Source: Gracilaria gracilis
Lineage: Eukaryota; Rhodophyta; Florideophyceae; Gracilariales; Gracilariaceae
Length of the DNA stretch: 37,324 bases
Reading direction: 5' to 3'
NCBI GenBank assembly: GCA_030374805.1
Contig: JARGSG010000067.1
Location: 1 to 37,324, forward strand
Made by a program: the position numbers and the translations under genes. Each line of letters starts with the position of its first letter. Position 1 is the stretch's first letter. The notes beneath the pieces are model-generated. The model had not been told where the DNA came from. It did not search any database and was given only the letters and a program-made list of their open reading frames with translations. This document shows, in pieces, positions 9,863-20,493 of the stretch.

Positions 9863-12037
9863 ATGTCTCGGAAGCCATCTGGGGCGGAGCCGGCGGTTAC
9901 CCGCAGCCGCTCCCATGATGGTGGGGATGTTCCCGATGATCGGGTGATTTCTAAGATCCCGATTCGGGCTGGTTCAACTCTCGCCGCGAGCGTTTCCTCT
10001 CGAACATCGAGCCAAAACCGGGAGCCCCGGGACCTTCTTTTGCCTCCGTTGGCCGCTTCCCGACCCGCCGCTGGGCCTGCTCCAGTCGCCGCTGGTGCCC
10101 CTCTGGCATCCCAGCCGACTACCGCTGGTGCGGGATCCCTGCCTCGTCGTGAGGTTGTTGCCAACACCCCCCAGGGGACTTCCCTGGAGGACCAGGTGCG
10201 CACTTTGCGTGCCGCCCATAATGCCCTGGTAGGGGAATTTCGAACCCTCCGTGAGGTGGTCGAGAGTACCCCTGCAAGGGATGTTGCTGAAGACCTCCGC
10301 GTCCTGCGGTCTGATGTCAACACTGTGTTGGAGTGTTTGGGGTCCCCCCCTGCCTTCGTAGAAGGGATTGAGGAGCGATTCAATCGCGTCCGTGCCCGTC
10401 TTGAGACGTTGGAACAAACCATAATTATGGATAATAACTCTCCGGACGATCCGGTTGGTGCTGTGTCACAACGCGACCAGCGCGCTGGAAAAGGCAAAGG
10501 CCGCCGTAGGCGGAATTCCAAACGCAACAACGATCATTTGGATACACCGACTTCGTCGGATTCTAACCCGAGTGACTCGGATGGGTCTACATCTACGGAC
10601 TCCGAGTCGGAGGATGGTCGCCGTGGGCGCTCTTCCCGCTCAAAGCGGTCGTCTGCCACCCAGGGGGTGATTCGTTCCCGTACAAAGGGTAGAAGACACT
10701 CCGGACTCCGGGAATTGAAGCCTACGAATAGGATGTATCGCAAGCTACTTTCATACCGATACTATCGGTTGGAAGACTCCTCTTTGGAGCGTACACCCCG
10801 TGGAACGGGAAGAGTGAAAGATTGCATCAAGCGAATGCAGCTTTCACTCCGCAACCAGACATTTTCTGGAGAGGATCCAATTCTGGTGTTGGATTTCCTC
10901 GCCCGCTTTGTCGCGGAAGCCGATATACTCGGGATGAACGAAGGACAAGCCTACGTGGCGCTGCCGTACTTTTTACGGGGGGTGGCCGAAGACCAATATC
11001 ACTCTGTAAGAGGTTCTACTAGGGCCTCCGAAGGAGGAGTGACGTGCTGGCCTGAAGCCGTCCAATACCTCTTGAGGTCCTACGCGACGAATGATGCCAT
11101 TCAGTCCGCGATCCTCGCATTGAGGGATACTCGTCAGCGCCCCGACGAGGTTGAAACCGATTATTCGGTACGCCTGAACAAGGCTTTCCACCGCTGTGGT
11201 AATGTCTACCCCGCTGGGGAACGTTGCACGATGTTCATTGATGGGCTGAGCCCAGCCATCAAGTCACTCGTTGCCCGTCGTCGGGAGGACAAACCGAGGA
11301 TCACTTACCTCGAGTTGGTCCAAGCCGCACGCGCGGAGGGTGATGCAGTACGTGCTCGTGTTCCTCATTCGAGGTCGAAGTCCGCAGAAGCGTTGGTGAT
11401 GGAGGATCGCTCCCCATCGCTCTCGCTGATAGCGCCTGAACACCCTCAACAGGGATATGACAACGTGCAGCTGGCCCACGGCGAAGTCATCTCCGTGCCG
11501 ACTACGGAACTCCCGTCCACGACGGATCCATCGTTCGATACAGCGCTGGCAGACCCAGCGCTGTATGCGAACAACCGTCGTGTGACGGCGCCTTCTATCC
11601 CATATTCGAATGGAGGTACCCGTTTTCAACGGCCTGGATGGAGAGACCCCCGCTCTGCGGTTCGTTTCACCGATATTCGGAAGGATAACCTGCAAGCAGG
11701 ACTGTTGCGACTGATATGTCACCTGTGCTACACGCACGGTCACACATCGCCGCAGTGTCTCCTCTCTCTGAGGGAAATGGGCAAAGTAGTGTCGAACTAC
11801 GATGCCCTCACTCCAGAGGAGAAGCGCACGGTGCCCATTGCATCGTACTTGCGCGCGAAGCTGGACCTTTCGCACGCTCTCCCGCCTGCGCGGTCTGTCC
11901 CGATGAAGTCGGATGTCCCCGCTCCGCAGGCGTACGTTCCAAACACCACTCACGTGGAAAACCCTCAACGAGGAACCCAAGCCCTCGTCGTTGAGGAGCC
12001 TGAGAAGCCGCCGCAGGCGGAAGCCCAGGAAAACTGA
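9863..12037 (+). CDS. gag: Gag, Element 1
   Basis: About 724 residues from the ATG at 9863, the first ATG in the frame after the PBS. The N-terminal 300 residues are low-complexity, Ser/Arg- and acid-rich and probably disordered. The retrotransposon Gag capsid region follows (FSGEDPILVLDFLARFVAEA, then RQRPDEVETDYSVRLNKAF and MFIDGLSPAIKSLVARR). A CCHC zinc knuckle of the form C-x2-C-x4-H-x4-C (CHLCYTHGHTSPQC) lies near 11718-11759 and should bind genomic RNA in the particle. The frame is uninterrupted. It ends 7 bases after the start of a GGAAAAC heptamer, and pol lies in the -1 frame, so Gag-Pol would be made by frameshifting. Confidence 0.9.
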   Translation: MSRKPSGAEPAVTRSRSHDGGDVPDDRVISKIPIRAGSTLAASVSSRTSSQNREPRDLLLPPLAASRPAAGPAPVAAGAPLASQPTTAGAGSLPRREVVANTPQGTSLEDQVRTLRAAHNALVGEFRTLREVVESTPARDVAEDLRVLRSDVNTVLECLGSPPAFVEGIEERFNRVRARLETLEQTIIMDNNSPDDPVGAVSQRDQRAGKGKGRRRRNSKRNNDHLDTPTSSDSNPSDSDGSTSTDSESEDGRRGRSSRSKRSSATQGVIRSRTKGRRHSGLRELKPTNRMYRKLLSYRYYRLEDSSLERTPRGTGRVKDCIKRMQLSLRNQTFSGEDPILVLDFLARFVAEADILGMNEGQAYVALPYFLRGVAEDQYHSVRGSTRASEGGVTCWPEAVQYLLRSYATNDAIQSAILALRDTRQRPDEVETDYSVRLNKAFHRCGNVYPAGERCTMFIDGLSPAIKSLVARRREDKPRITYLELVQAARAEGDAVRARVPHSRSKSAEALVMEDRSPSLSLIAPEHPQQGYDNVQLAHGEVISVPTTELPSTTDPSFDTALADPALYANNRRVTAPSIPYSNGGTRFQRPGWRDPRSAVRFTDIRKDNLQAGLLRLICHLCYTHGHTSPQCLLSLREMGKVVSNYDALTPEEKRTVPIASYLRAKLDLSHALPPARSVPMKSDVPAPQAYVPNTTHVENPQRGTQALVVEEPEKPPQAEAQEN

Positions 12038-15000
12038 ACAAGGGAGTCTCCCCTTCGGGAGAGGCGTCCTCAGAGATGAGGCTGTTGACGCCCGAGGCGT
12101 CGTCGCCTCGCTCCCCGGTGAAGATCCTGTCAAGGAGTGACACCGCAGACGCGGATTCAGAACACTTGGGTGTTCTGCGTCGACCGTGGATACGGGTAAA
12201 GAATAACCGGATCCCGGATAGAATCATGGTCATGGCCAAGCGTAACTATAATGTTTACGCCGACCTTGGCCTCAACCCCCAGTTTCTGGTGAGAACTCTA
12301 AGTGTCCTGGATACAGGTGCGGGCCCGAACTTTGTCGTGGAATCCCTTTTGCCTCCGCAGGTGCGGTCTCGAATCCGCGCTGATGCGGTAATGGATGTCG
12401 CAGATGCGAACAACAATCCGTTAAAAACGGTAGGCACCGTCGACTTAGTCGTACGGTTGGGCACCATGATGGTGAAGCTAGATTTTATAGTCTGTCGGTC
12501 ATTGGCCGCTCCAGTCATACTGGGATGTGATTACTGCGACAGATTTGTCGACGCAATCAGGCCCCGCCTTAGGCGTGTTGAATTGGACGACGGATCGTCC
12601 GTTCCGATTGTTCGGCGTCCGCTGAAGCGGGCTTCGCGGAAGCAAGTTCCACTCCCTGCTGCGCAGGAACCACCTCCGGCGCGCCGGGAATCTACGAAGC
12701 TACGCGTCGCTGCGTCGGTTTCGATACCGCCTGAGTCGCAGGTAATGGTGCAGGTCAATTCCCGTCAACACGGTCTTCGGGTTGTGCAACCCATTTCCTC
12801 GTTGTACGAGAGGTGTCAATTAGCCGTTGCGAACGGTGTTGTGCAGGTCACACCAGATATCCCGTTTCGGGTACTCGTTGCCAACCTTGGCAGCAAACCC
12901 CAGTATCTGGCAAAGAACCAAGTAATTGGATCAGTTACCCCGCACCCGCTCGCGATGCTCCCGACGCGGATGACGGCTGCCGATGTTCTCGGTTTAGTTT
13001 CCTCTAAAGAGGTAGTGAGTACAGAGAACTCTGGCGCCCCGTCTAAGGAGGGGGACGACATTGCCGTTTCAACGGAGAAGAGTACCATTTCGACGGGGAA
13101 GTCACCGAATGGTTCGGATTTGCAACCTGTTCTAACAGGAGAGCGTGGCCCTACAAGCTACGACCGGCTGGACCCGGTGAAGGCTCTCGAAGAGCTGGAT
13201 CTCGGTCATGTACCGGATTCGCACCGCGATCGACTCCGTAATATGCTACGGGAATTTACCACTATGTGGGATGGCTCTCTAGGAGAGGTAGATGCAACGG
13301 AACACCGGATTGAGCTGTTGCCCAACACGCGTCCCGTTGCGCAACCCCCTTATAGGGCAGGACCGAAGGCTCGGGAAGAGGAGCAATTTCAAGTGGACAA
13401 GATGCTCCGCGCCGGGGTGATTGAACCCGCTCAATCACCCTGGGCATCCCCAGTGGTACTGGCATTAAAGGCCGACGGCACTTGGCGATTTTGTGTCGAC
13501 TACCGTCGGTTGAACGCCGTAACAATACGGGATAGCTACCCGATTCCTGGGATGGACGAGTGTATCGACTCCCTTGGAGACGCAACCGTGTTCACGGCGT
13601 TGGATGCCAATTGGGGATATTGGCAAGTCCCTGTAAGAGAAGAGGACCGCGACAAGACAGCGTTCGTCTGTCACTCCGGGTCCTACCGCTTCAAGCGGAT
13701 GCCGTTTGGCTTAACCAACGCTCCCGCTACGTTCCAACGAGCGGTCGATATCCTGCTCAACAGGTTTAAGTGGCGGTCGTGTTTGGTATATCTGGATGAC
13801 ATCATTGTCTTCTCAGATAACCTCGACGACCACCTCACCCACGTACGGGAAGTTTTAACCGTTTTACGGGATGCTGGTATTACCCTCAAGCTGAGGAAGT
13901 GTGAGTTCTTCACAGATACTATCAAGTATCTGGGTCACGTTATCCGTCCTGGACGGTTGTCGATCGAGGAAGCTCGCGTCAAATCCCTCATGGAGGCGAA
14001 AGAACCCCGTACTCAGACGGAATTGAGATCCTTCTTAGGGTTGGTCAACGTCTATCGACGGTTCATCCCGAACTTTTCGGACATCGCGGCGCCCCTCAAC
14101 GCTCTTCTGCGCAAGGGACAACCGCCGAAACTGGAACCCTTCACGGCCGCGCAAGCGGAAGCTTTTAACTCCTTAAAGGAGGCTGTCACGTCAGCACCGA
14201 TCTTATCGTTACCCAAATTGGGATTGCCGTACTCCGTGGATACGGACTCGAGCGACTACCAAGTCGGTTGCGCTCTTTTCCAAACCACCCCAGAGGGGGA
14301 ACGGAAACCCATCGGGTACTGGTCACGCTCGCTGAATGTCCACGAGCGGAACTACTCCGTGTCGGAGAAAGAGTGTCTAGCCGTTGTGTGGGCACTGACC
14401 ACTCTTCGTCCCTATCTTATGGGTGTTCACTTTACCGTATATACGGATCACTCCTCGCTGAGGTGGTTGATGAATATCTCTGATCCATCTGGCCGCCTAA
14501 TGCGGTGGAGACTCCGCTTAGCGGAATATGACTTCACAGTCATATACAAGAAGGGAGTGCAGAACAAGCAGGCCGACGCACTTTCCCGATTACCCACAAG
14601 TGGGGAGGCCCTCGCAACCGAGGATGATGACATCCCCTGCTTCGTCGTGGACGGGAAAGAACCGGTGGATCCGGAATGGCCAGAAGATCTGGATATGGAC
14701 GCTGACTTTGACGAACTACTTGCCTCTAATGAGGTTGCTACTGAGAAACCCCAACCGGGGAATTTTGTCCCCATTACTCCAGAGGAACTGGTTCGAGAAC
14801 AGTTCGGAGACCCCTTTTGTATAGGGATACGCGCCCGTCTCAACGGTGGTGAAGAACTCCCCTTCGGGGTGAACGACCGAGGTTACCTCGTGCGGAACGT
14901 CGAAGCTACCCCACAAGTCGTGGTGCCACATTCCCTGCAATCGCGGGTGTTGCAGTTAACGCATTACCCGAAGATCGGTGGTCACGCCGGTGGCCGGAAG

Positions 15001-16437
15001 CTCTATCTCACCCTGAGAAGGGACTTCTATTGGCCCGCGATGGCGGTGGATTGCTACGCTACCGTACGCTTCTGTACGGAGTGTGCAAGAAACCGAGTGA
15101 AACTTCGGAAGAACAGCAAGTCGCTGAAGCTATTCCCTGCTAGGGCACCGCTCGAGTTTGTCGCAATTGACATCCTCGGGCCACTCCTCACAACAAAACG
15201 AGGGAACAAGTTTCTACTTGTGATCACCGACCGCTTCTCGAAGCTTGTTCGGACTGTACCTCTCCGGAGGATAACCGCGTACACGGTGGCTAACGCTTTC
15301 GTGACCCATTGGGCATTCGCGTATGGTCCTCCAGTGGAGTTGTTGTCCGATAACGGCAAGCAGTTCGCCTCACGCTTCTTCCAGGATGTCTGCCGCATCC
15401 TGGACGTGAAGAACCTGTTCACCACTACCTACCATCCCCAGTGTAATGGGCAAGTTGAACGGTTCAACCGGACGATGCTCGCCGCTCTACGTTCCTACGT
15501 TGCTGACCACCCCAAGAATTGGGACTTGTACACCGACGCGGTGACGTTCGCGTACAATACGCAAGTTCACCGGACAACCGGATTATCACCATTTGAATTG
15601 GTATTGTCTCGTACTCCCCCGCCTGTGGCGTTGGAATCGCAAGCTACGCTTGAAACTTTCCCATCTGTGGGTGATTACCGTCTAAGCTGGAAGGAGTGGC
15701 TCACAAAGTTGGTACCCGCTACGCGGAAATCAATGGCAAGAGCCCAAGCCGCGTACAAGCGGAATTTCGACGCCCGTTTACGGAGATCGAACAACCCGCC
15801 AATTGCGGTAGGTAGCTACATCTTCGTACGGAAGGAGTACTACAACCCGGAACGGGAAAAGCGCCATAAGCTCTCGCCAGTGGCGGACGGCCCCTTCAGG
15901 GTGATTTCGAGTACTACCGACACAGTCGTGGTGCAAATGGGCGACACGCATGAGCGGTTATCCCGCGATCGCGTTGTTCCGGCCCCTCCGCCCTCGTCTG
16001 AGGTTATCTTGGACAGTACAACTCCCGTCACTACGGGTACAGCAACACCGGAGACACCGGGAACATCTGTGGCCGAACGACCATTCGTTTTACCACACCC
16101 CACCCGGGGCCTCTCGGACATTCCGATGTTATCGGGATACCCGGCTTCGCCGGTTCGCGCAGGCCATCAGGGCCGAACTTCTACAACCCCCATGGCACGC
16201 ATCGTTACCCGCCATGCGGGAGTTCCACCACTCCTTCCCGCCGCTCCGTCTAAGGAGGGGGAGGAGGCTGGCCGCTCCAATGGAGATTCTTCGCCGTCGC
16301 GACGAAGTTCGCACCGTGAAACACGGGTTAGGAACTGCAGAGTCGTCGCCGCACTCGCGGAACGACAGCCGACTTGCTGCACCAAGCCCCTTACAGGGTG
16401 TGACCGCGTCGTCAACTGTCGAGTAATCCTCTGCTGA
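11995..16437 (+). CDS. pol: Pol polyprotein (PR-RT-RNase H-IN), Element 1
   Basis: The pol frame opens at 11995, -1 to gag; its first ATG is at 12076. Numbering from that ATG, the aspartic protease has the active-site motif LDTGAG at residues 78-83. The reverse transcriptase has FCVDYRRLNAV near 473 and the catalytic YLDD at 572-575 (13789-13800); the usual LDANSGYWQ reads LDANWGYWQ. RNase H begins near 720 (VDTDSSDYQVG) and retains YTDHSSLRWL. Integrase has the HHCC zinc module near 963-1003 and the catalytic triad D1032, D1092 and E1128, with the standard 35-residue D-E spacing. All catalytic residues are present, so this pol looks enzymatically competent. The extreme C-terminus is probably out of frame after a GGG run at 16325-16327: the neighbouring frame reads sensibly (GTAESSPHS) up to a TAA at 16424. 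The chromodomain is therefore cut off. Confidence 0.93.
12028..12062 (+). promoter_or_regulatory. Candidate -1 frameshift signal at gag/pol, Element 1
   Basis: The gag zero frame ends CAG-GAA-AAC-TGA, giving heptamer GGAAAAC at 12028-12034. The pol frame is -1 and open from 11995, a 43-nt overlap with gag. A perfect 6-bp hairpin (TCTCCC, loop CTTC, GGGAGA) lies 12 nt downstream at 12047-12062. The heptamer departs by one base from the canonical GGGAAAC present at the same place in Element 2, so slippage here may be weaker. Confidence 0.45.
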
Positions 16438-17482
16438 GGTGGTTAAGCAAGTGCCGAAATCGCCGCAAGATGCGGAGCGTAACGCCGAAGTTACACCAGC
16501 AACGCTGGGCGCAGAGGACACCGCCCCTCTGGGGAGAGTTCAAAAAGAAGTGTCAGTGGCGCCCTCCGCCCAGGAGGACGCTGCGGCATTGGAACCCAAC
16601 GTTGGGAACGGGATACCTCAGGCTGAGGGAAGAACACCCGTCGAGGGCACTTCGCGCAAGCGCGCACGCATTCCGAGCGTCTCGGTAGGTCCTGGCGTCG
16701 AAGCCAGTGAAAACCCGGTCGTTTCGGACAAAGCAACCGTCCAGGACGGCGAGCCGACGGCAAAAGAATCAAAATCTCCCCAAGTAATGGGCGCAGCGCA
16801 AGCTGTACACACCCGAAACGGGAAAAGTGCTGTACACGACCCATACGGGACCAGCACAGCACAAGCCGGCTCACCGGAAGTCGCCGTACGAGACGGAGTC
16901 TTAGGTCAAAAAGGCACAGCGCAGCCGTTGGAGGAACCCCACATTAGGGAGGCGGTTCAACCTTGGGTTAACCCTAGCCAACCATTGTTGGAGTCACGGC
17001 CCCGCTCACGGGAAGACGCACCTTACGCGCCACTCCCCACGGAGCGTGGAACACCCCAGTCGGGACAAACGAGGTCAGTGCCACCGCAGAAGCGGAATGA
17101 CCCACGCAAGCTAGCGGTGAGAGCCGACTACCACGAAGGTGGAGACTCGCTCCCTCGCAGGGTTAGCGCCGACACGGCTTCGATGCACCCCGACACCCTC
17201 TTGAGGGATATCTTTCCCCACGAGGGTAATGTTCCACTTGAAGTGGCGAAGACACGGCATGGCCGGGAAGTGTACGCACAGGAATACGTCATCGACCGAA
17301 TTATCGGACATTCCTACGATAGGAACGGTGATCTGCAATACCGAGTCCGTTGGTACGGTTATGGCCCCGAAGGGGATACTGAGGAACCGATCGAGCACCT
17401 CCCCCGTTCACGGCTTGTACAGTACCACCGTCGCGCCGGCACGGCTCTCCCAGGTACACTGGATAACGCCCAGGTTGGGTAA
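16427..17482 (+). pseudogene. Detached integrase tail with chromodomain, Element 1
   Basis: This frame is +1 to pol and open from 16427 to 17482. About 270 residues of Pro/Glu/Ala-rich linker end in a chromodomain at about 17290-17430 (EYVIDRIIGHSYD, then YRVRWYGYGPEGDTEEPIEH), with the aromatic W-Y-G-Y core of chromoviral integrases. In chromoviruses this domain is the end of Pol and directs integration to heterochromatin by reading H3 methylation. Here it is separated from integrase by a frame change near 16325 and by a TAA at 16424-16426 that would be CAA after one C-to-T change. Expression as a separate protein is possible but unsupported. Confidence 0.8.
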
Positions 17483-19057
17483 CGGACACCGCCATTGCGG
17501 GAAGAAGAAGTTCAAAAGAATTATCATGCCGTTTAATACGGGAAGTGACGCTCGCTTGGTATGGCGTCACGCAGTCGTACTCTTTGAGTTGGAGTCCGAC
17601 TTTGTCGGGTTAATCGCCCCATTTACTCAGTTTTCGTACTGATGGGTTTTTTATCCAGCTTGCTGGTCTTATGGATCCGCATTCACGGTTTTTCCCCATC
17701 ATCAGGGTGTATACTTTTCGGGTACACCACAATACTTGTGTTTTTACTGTGCCTACACGGCCACATCGCCATCTTGGATGGATATTCTACTCGGATCAAC
17801 CGGTTTCCTCTCCCCGCTATCGGGTTGTGCACAACGCTTTGCGACCGCTGCAGTGCGCGTGCTGCATCCGCGGAACACGGGAATAAGCCGGTTTCTTTCC
17901 GTTCGCTACGGTTGAAGTTCCCTGATACCGGGTATGTCGCCTCTACAGTACACTAAGGCTGACTTTTGCTAAAACCCCCTATCTTGGGAAATACTTCTCC
18001 GTTTTCGAAACGGTCGCGTACCAGGCTATTCTGGAGAGGTGTCTAAACTCAATGGTGAAGACAGATCCCGAGTATCTCGGTTAGTTCCGAAGTTACGGCT
18101 TCGTTTCAGTTCGACATTCCAATCTTGGAATGCTTTTCGCCGAACTGAAACGGGTCGCGTTTTCCCACTTAGTGGTGTTCGATACCAAAGATCGTGGTCT
18201 TGAATGAAAGCCTTGAATTTCAGGAGTTCGCCGATGCATCGGATTTGTTCTCAGCTATGCTGGTTCAGAAGTTATCGCACCTCCCGAGCCCGGGTATCTC
18301 ACCTCTACAGTATTTCCGGACACAACTCCGCGGAAATTCCGTATCTCGGTTATTGCGTTCCCGTTTTGCAAACGGTTCGGCACCCAGCTATTTGGGACGG
18401 TACTAAACACTCCGAAGGAGAGATATTCCGATTATATCCGTTGAATCCATAGTTATGGCATCGTTTCAGTTCGGCGGTTTCGATTTAGCTCGAACCGAAA
18501 TGGGTTGCGCTTTCCACCTTTGTGGCGTTAAACCCAAGGTTTCTTGGCGTCAATCGAAAGCTCTGGAGTCTAGAAGTTAGCCGATGTATCGGGATTGTGT
18601 CCAGAAGGTCTGGTTCAAAAGTTACAGGACTTCCGAAATTTGGTACAGTATAGGACCCCATTTGGGTGTTTTCTGGTGGACGAAACCGCTACAAGCGGGA
18701 AGACCTGGATCTCGTAACGAGCTACACACCCTTGGAGGGCTACAGAACGGGGCCATAACCACGCGTACGCGGTATATCCCCCAGATATGGGTTGTGATAC
18801 CTCAAGGAGGATGGACGCTGGCGGAGACCCGAAGGGTACTGCAGTCGAACATCTCCAACTGGAGCCGGCTCTCCCACTTGGTGGTACGCGTCCTGCACAG
18901 CAGGGAACATCCCTGAAAGGGGTAAAGAGTTGGCAAGAAGGAAGAAGGAGGAGGAAGGAGAAAAGAAACCGTCCTAGACGGGAGGTTCTACTGGAAGAAT
19001 TCAGTGTGGGCTACCATCGACACCGGCTTCGCTGGGAGGGCAACCGTGCTACGGAAA
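17483..19057. other. Noncoding zone of Element 1 between pol and the antisense remnant
   Basis: No convincing reading frame occurs on either strand over 1.6 kb. From its position this is where the body of the antisense accessory gene might once have lain or ended, but I see no homology to that gene here. The zone holds a degenerate tandem repeat of about 360 bp and very many short perfect palindromes, for example 17999-18013, 18117-18130, 18231-18242 and 18361-18375. Confidence 0.6.
17930..18660 (+). repeat. Degenerate ~360-bp tandem repeat, about 2 copies
   Basis: Matching landmarks recur at about 360-bp spacing: gtcgcctctacagta near 17937 and tctcacctctacagta near 18297; tcgtttcagttcg near 18100 and 18460; and ccgatgcatcgg at 18231 with ccgatgtatcgg near 18582. 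Copies are clearly diverged by substitutions and small indels, but the palindromic cores are kept (CCGTTTTCGAAACGG versus CCGTTTTGCAAACGG). A weaker third copy may extend leftwards to about 17650. Confidence 0.6.
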
Positions 19058-19483
19058 CTACTGGCCAGTGCCACTATCGCCGCTAAGCGGAGGGCCACCG
19101 CCAAGGCGGTTTGCTAGCGCATCCGCCATCGCGGTCGTATCGCCCGAAGCTTCGGTAGCACTGAGACCGGCACGCCGGAGAGACCGGGCAGTAATGTCGC
19201 TCTCATTGCTCGCCCCCGCGTTGGGGAAGGCCACACTGGCGTTCGGTGTCAAGTAACCCGTAGACGGGAGGAACCCAGAAGCAGGAGCCAGCCCCTGTAT
19301 AGGGTGAGCCGCATTAGAGGCGTTCCCCGAAACGGGTTGAGCTGGTTGAACCGCAGCCGACTGCGTTGGTTGCTGAGTCCCGCTCTGCGGTGGTTGGTTG
19401 TTCGCGTTTCCCTGAGGCAGGGGCGCTGACCGGAAACCGGTGAAGTACCCTGACGGAGGGAGGTTCGGCGGTTGGCTAGACAT
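19058..19483 (-). pseudogene. Antisense accessory gene remnant, Element 1
   Basis: The minus-strand frame opens at an ATG at 19483 (the frame itself extends further upstream into the LTR) and runs to a stop at 19058. Its start (MSSQPPNLPPSGYF, FRSAPLPQGN) resembles the N-terminus of the Element 3 antisense gene (NPGFHTAPLPQVG). Its end (LSATEASGDTTAMADALANR) resembles the Element 3 C-terminus (ASDAASGDIASMRDALIAQ). The central roughly 450 residues, including the D-W-x-Q-x-P block, are missing, so I read this as an internally deleted copy. Position and orientation match those in Elements 2 and 3. Product unknown; the sequence is Pro/Gln/Asn/Ala-rich and probably disordered. Confidence 0.6.
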
Positions 19484-19694
19484 TGGGCGTTCGGTGAGGT
19501 CGATGACCGGCGTTGCCGGAGGAGAAGAAAGAGTTGGAGAAGAGCGGTTGGTCTCGAGTTCTCGGGGTGTTGCCACTGGTGTGGGATTGCGGTTCTCTGA
19601 AGCAGAGTGATTTCCCGGCGATCCGGACTCGGGCGGGCTTTTACGCACATCTTCCCGCGCCTTCTCTCCCATTGTTGGGTTCGTGCACTCGCCT

Positions 19695-19707
19695 AAGGAG
19701 GGGGACG
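19695..19707 (+). other. Polypurine tract, Element 1
   Basis: AAGGAGGGGGACG lies directly before the 3' LTR, the expected position for plus-strand DNA priming. It confirms the + orientation of the element. Confidence 0.75.
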
Positions 19708-20493
19708 TGTAGTGCAACGCCCTCGTGAGGGGATTCTGTGGGGACTTGTTCATAATTCCGGTGAACCGGGTAGCTACCTATATGAATAGGGTGGCGACCA
19801 CTAGAGTGGGTAAGTCCGTGTGACACGTGGAGTGCAGGAGGTTGGCCACATACACGTGGAGGTTGTGCCACACAGGGTGGATAATTACCACTGCATGTGG
19901 GTCAATTTAGTTAGTTTATTTAATTCCCTTTGGGGAGAGCGCCACTACTTAGTGCGCCGGCGACCCTGCCGCCGCACCCAGTAAACCTCCCCCAACCAGG
20001 GTTTCGGCTCTAGACTTCACGCCTACGAGCGCCTCTATCTCCATCAGGAGGAAGGTTCCGTAGCATACGGTAGTCTAACCACCCTGCGTCCACTAAAGGA
20101 ACCCAGTTTGGGAGTATTCTACCAACCGCTGTCGCGTTTCGCCCTTGTATAAGGTATTTCCCGGCTTTGCCGTTTTCCTTAGTCACCCTCGTGACTTCTC
20201 CGTCTTTTCCCCTTTCTTTTCGGGTTGTTCTCCGCGACCCGCGGCTTGCGCTGGCACTCGGCCACGCTTGCCACTCCTGTGGAAACACCGCCTCATCTGA
20301 GGATACACACACCGTTTACACGGAACCAACCTTCAGGTTTACCTTCCTACGCCTGGCGTGAAGGGTGGCCTCGGCCTTACAAACCGACTCAGTCGTGTCA
20401 TCCCCTGGAAGGGTTCTGCTTGCTGTGCTACCTCGTGAGAGGAAGATCCCGAACGTCTTCGTGGTTCTTTCCCCTTTGGGGCATTGCACTACA
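19708..20493 (+). repeat. Element 1 3' LTR (786 bp)
   Basis: Same length as the left LTR with a single T-to-A difference at 20092. It ends TTGCACTACA and joins directly to position ~82 of a truncated LTR of the Element 2 family, without a recognisable target duplication. Confidence 0.95.

Larger units (their letters stand above)
8972..20493 (+). mobile_element. Element 1: Ty3/gypsy chromovirus-type LTR retrotransposon, 11.5 kb
   Basis: A complete LTR-to-LTR element in the + orientation: LTR, PBS, gag, pol (PR-RT-RH-IN), a chromodomain frame, a noncoding repeat-rich zone, a remnant antisense gene, PPT, LTR. The domain order with integrase last places it in Ty3/gypsy (Metaviridae), and the chromodomain in the chromovirus group. 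The two 786-bp LTRs differ only at 9356/20092 (T versus A), so insertion or LTR homogenisation is recent. The 5-bp flanks do not match (ATTCG before, GATGT after), so the element as seen does not sit in a simple insertion site. gag and almost all of pol are open. Confidence 0.93.
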
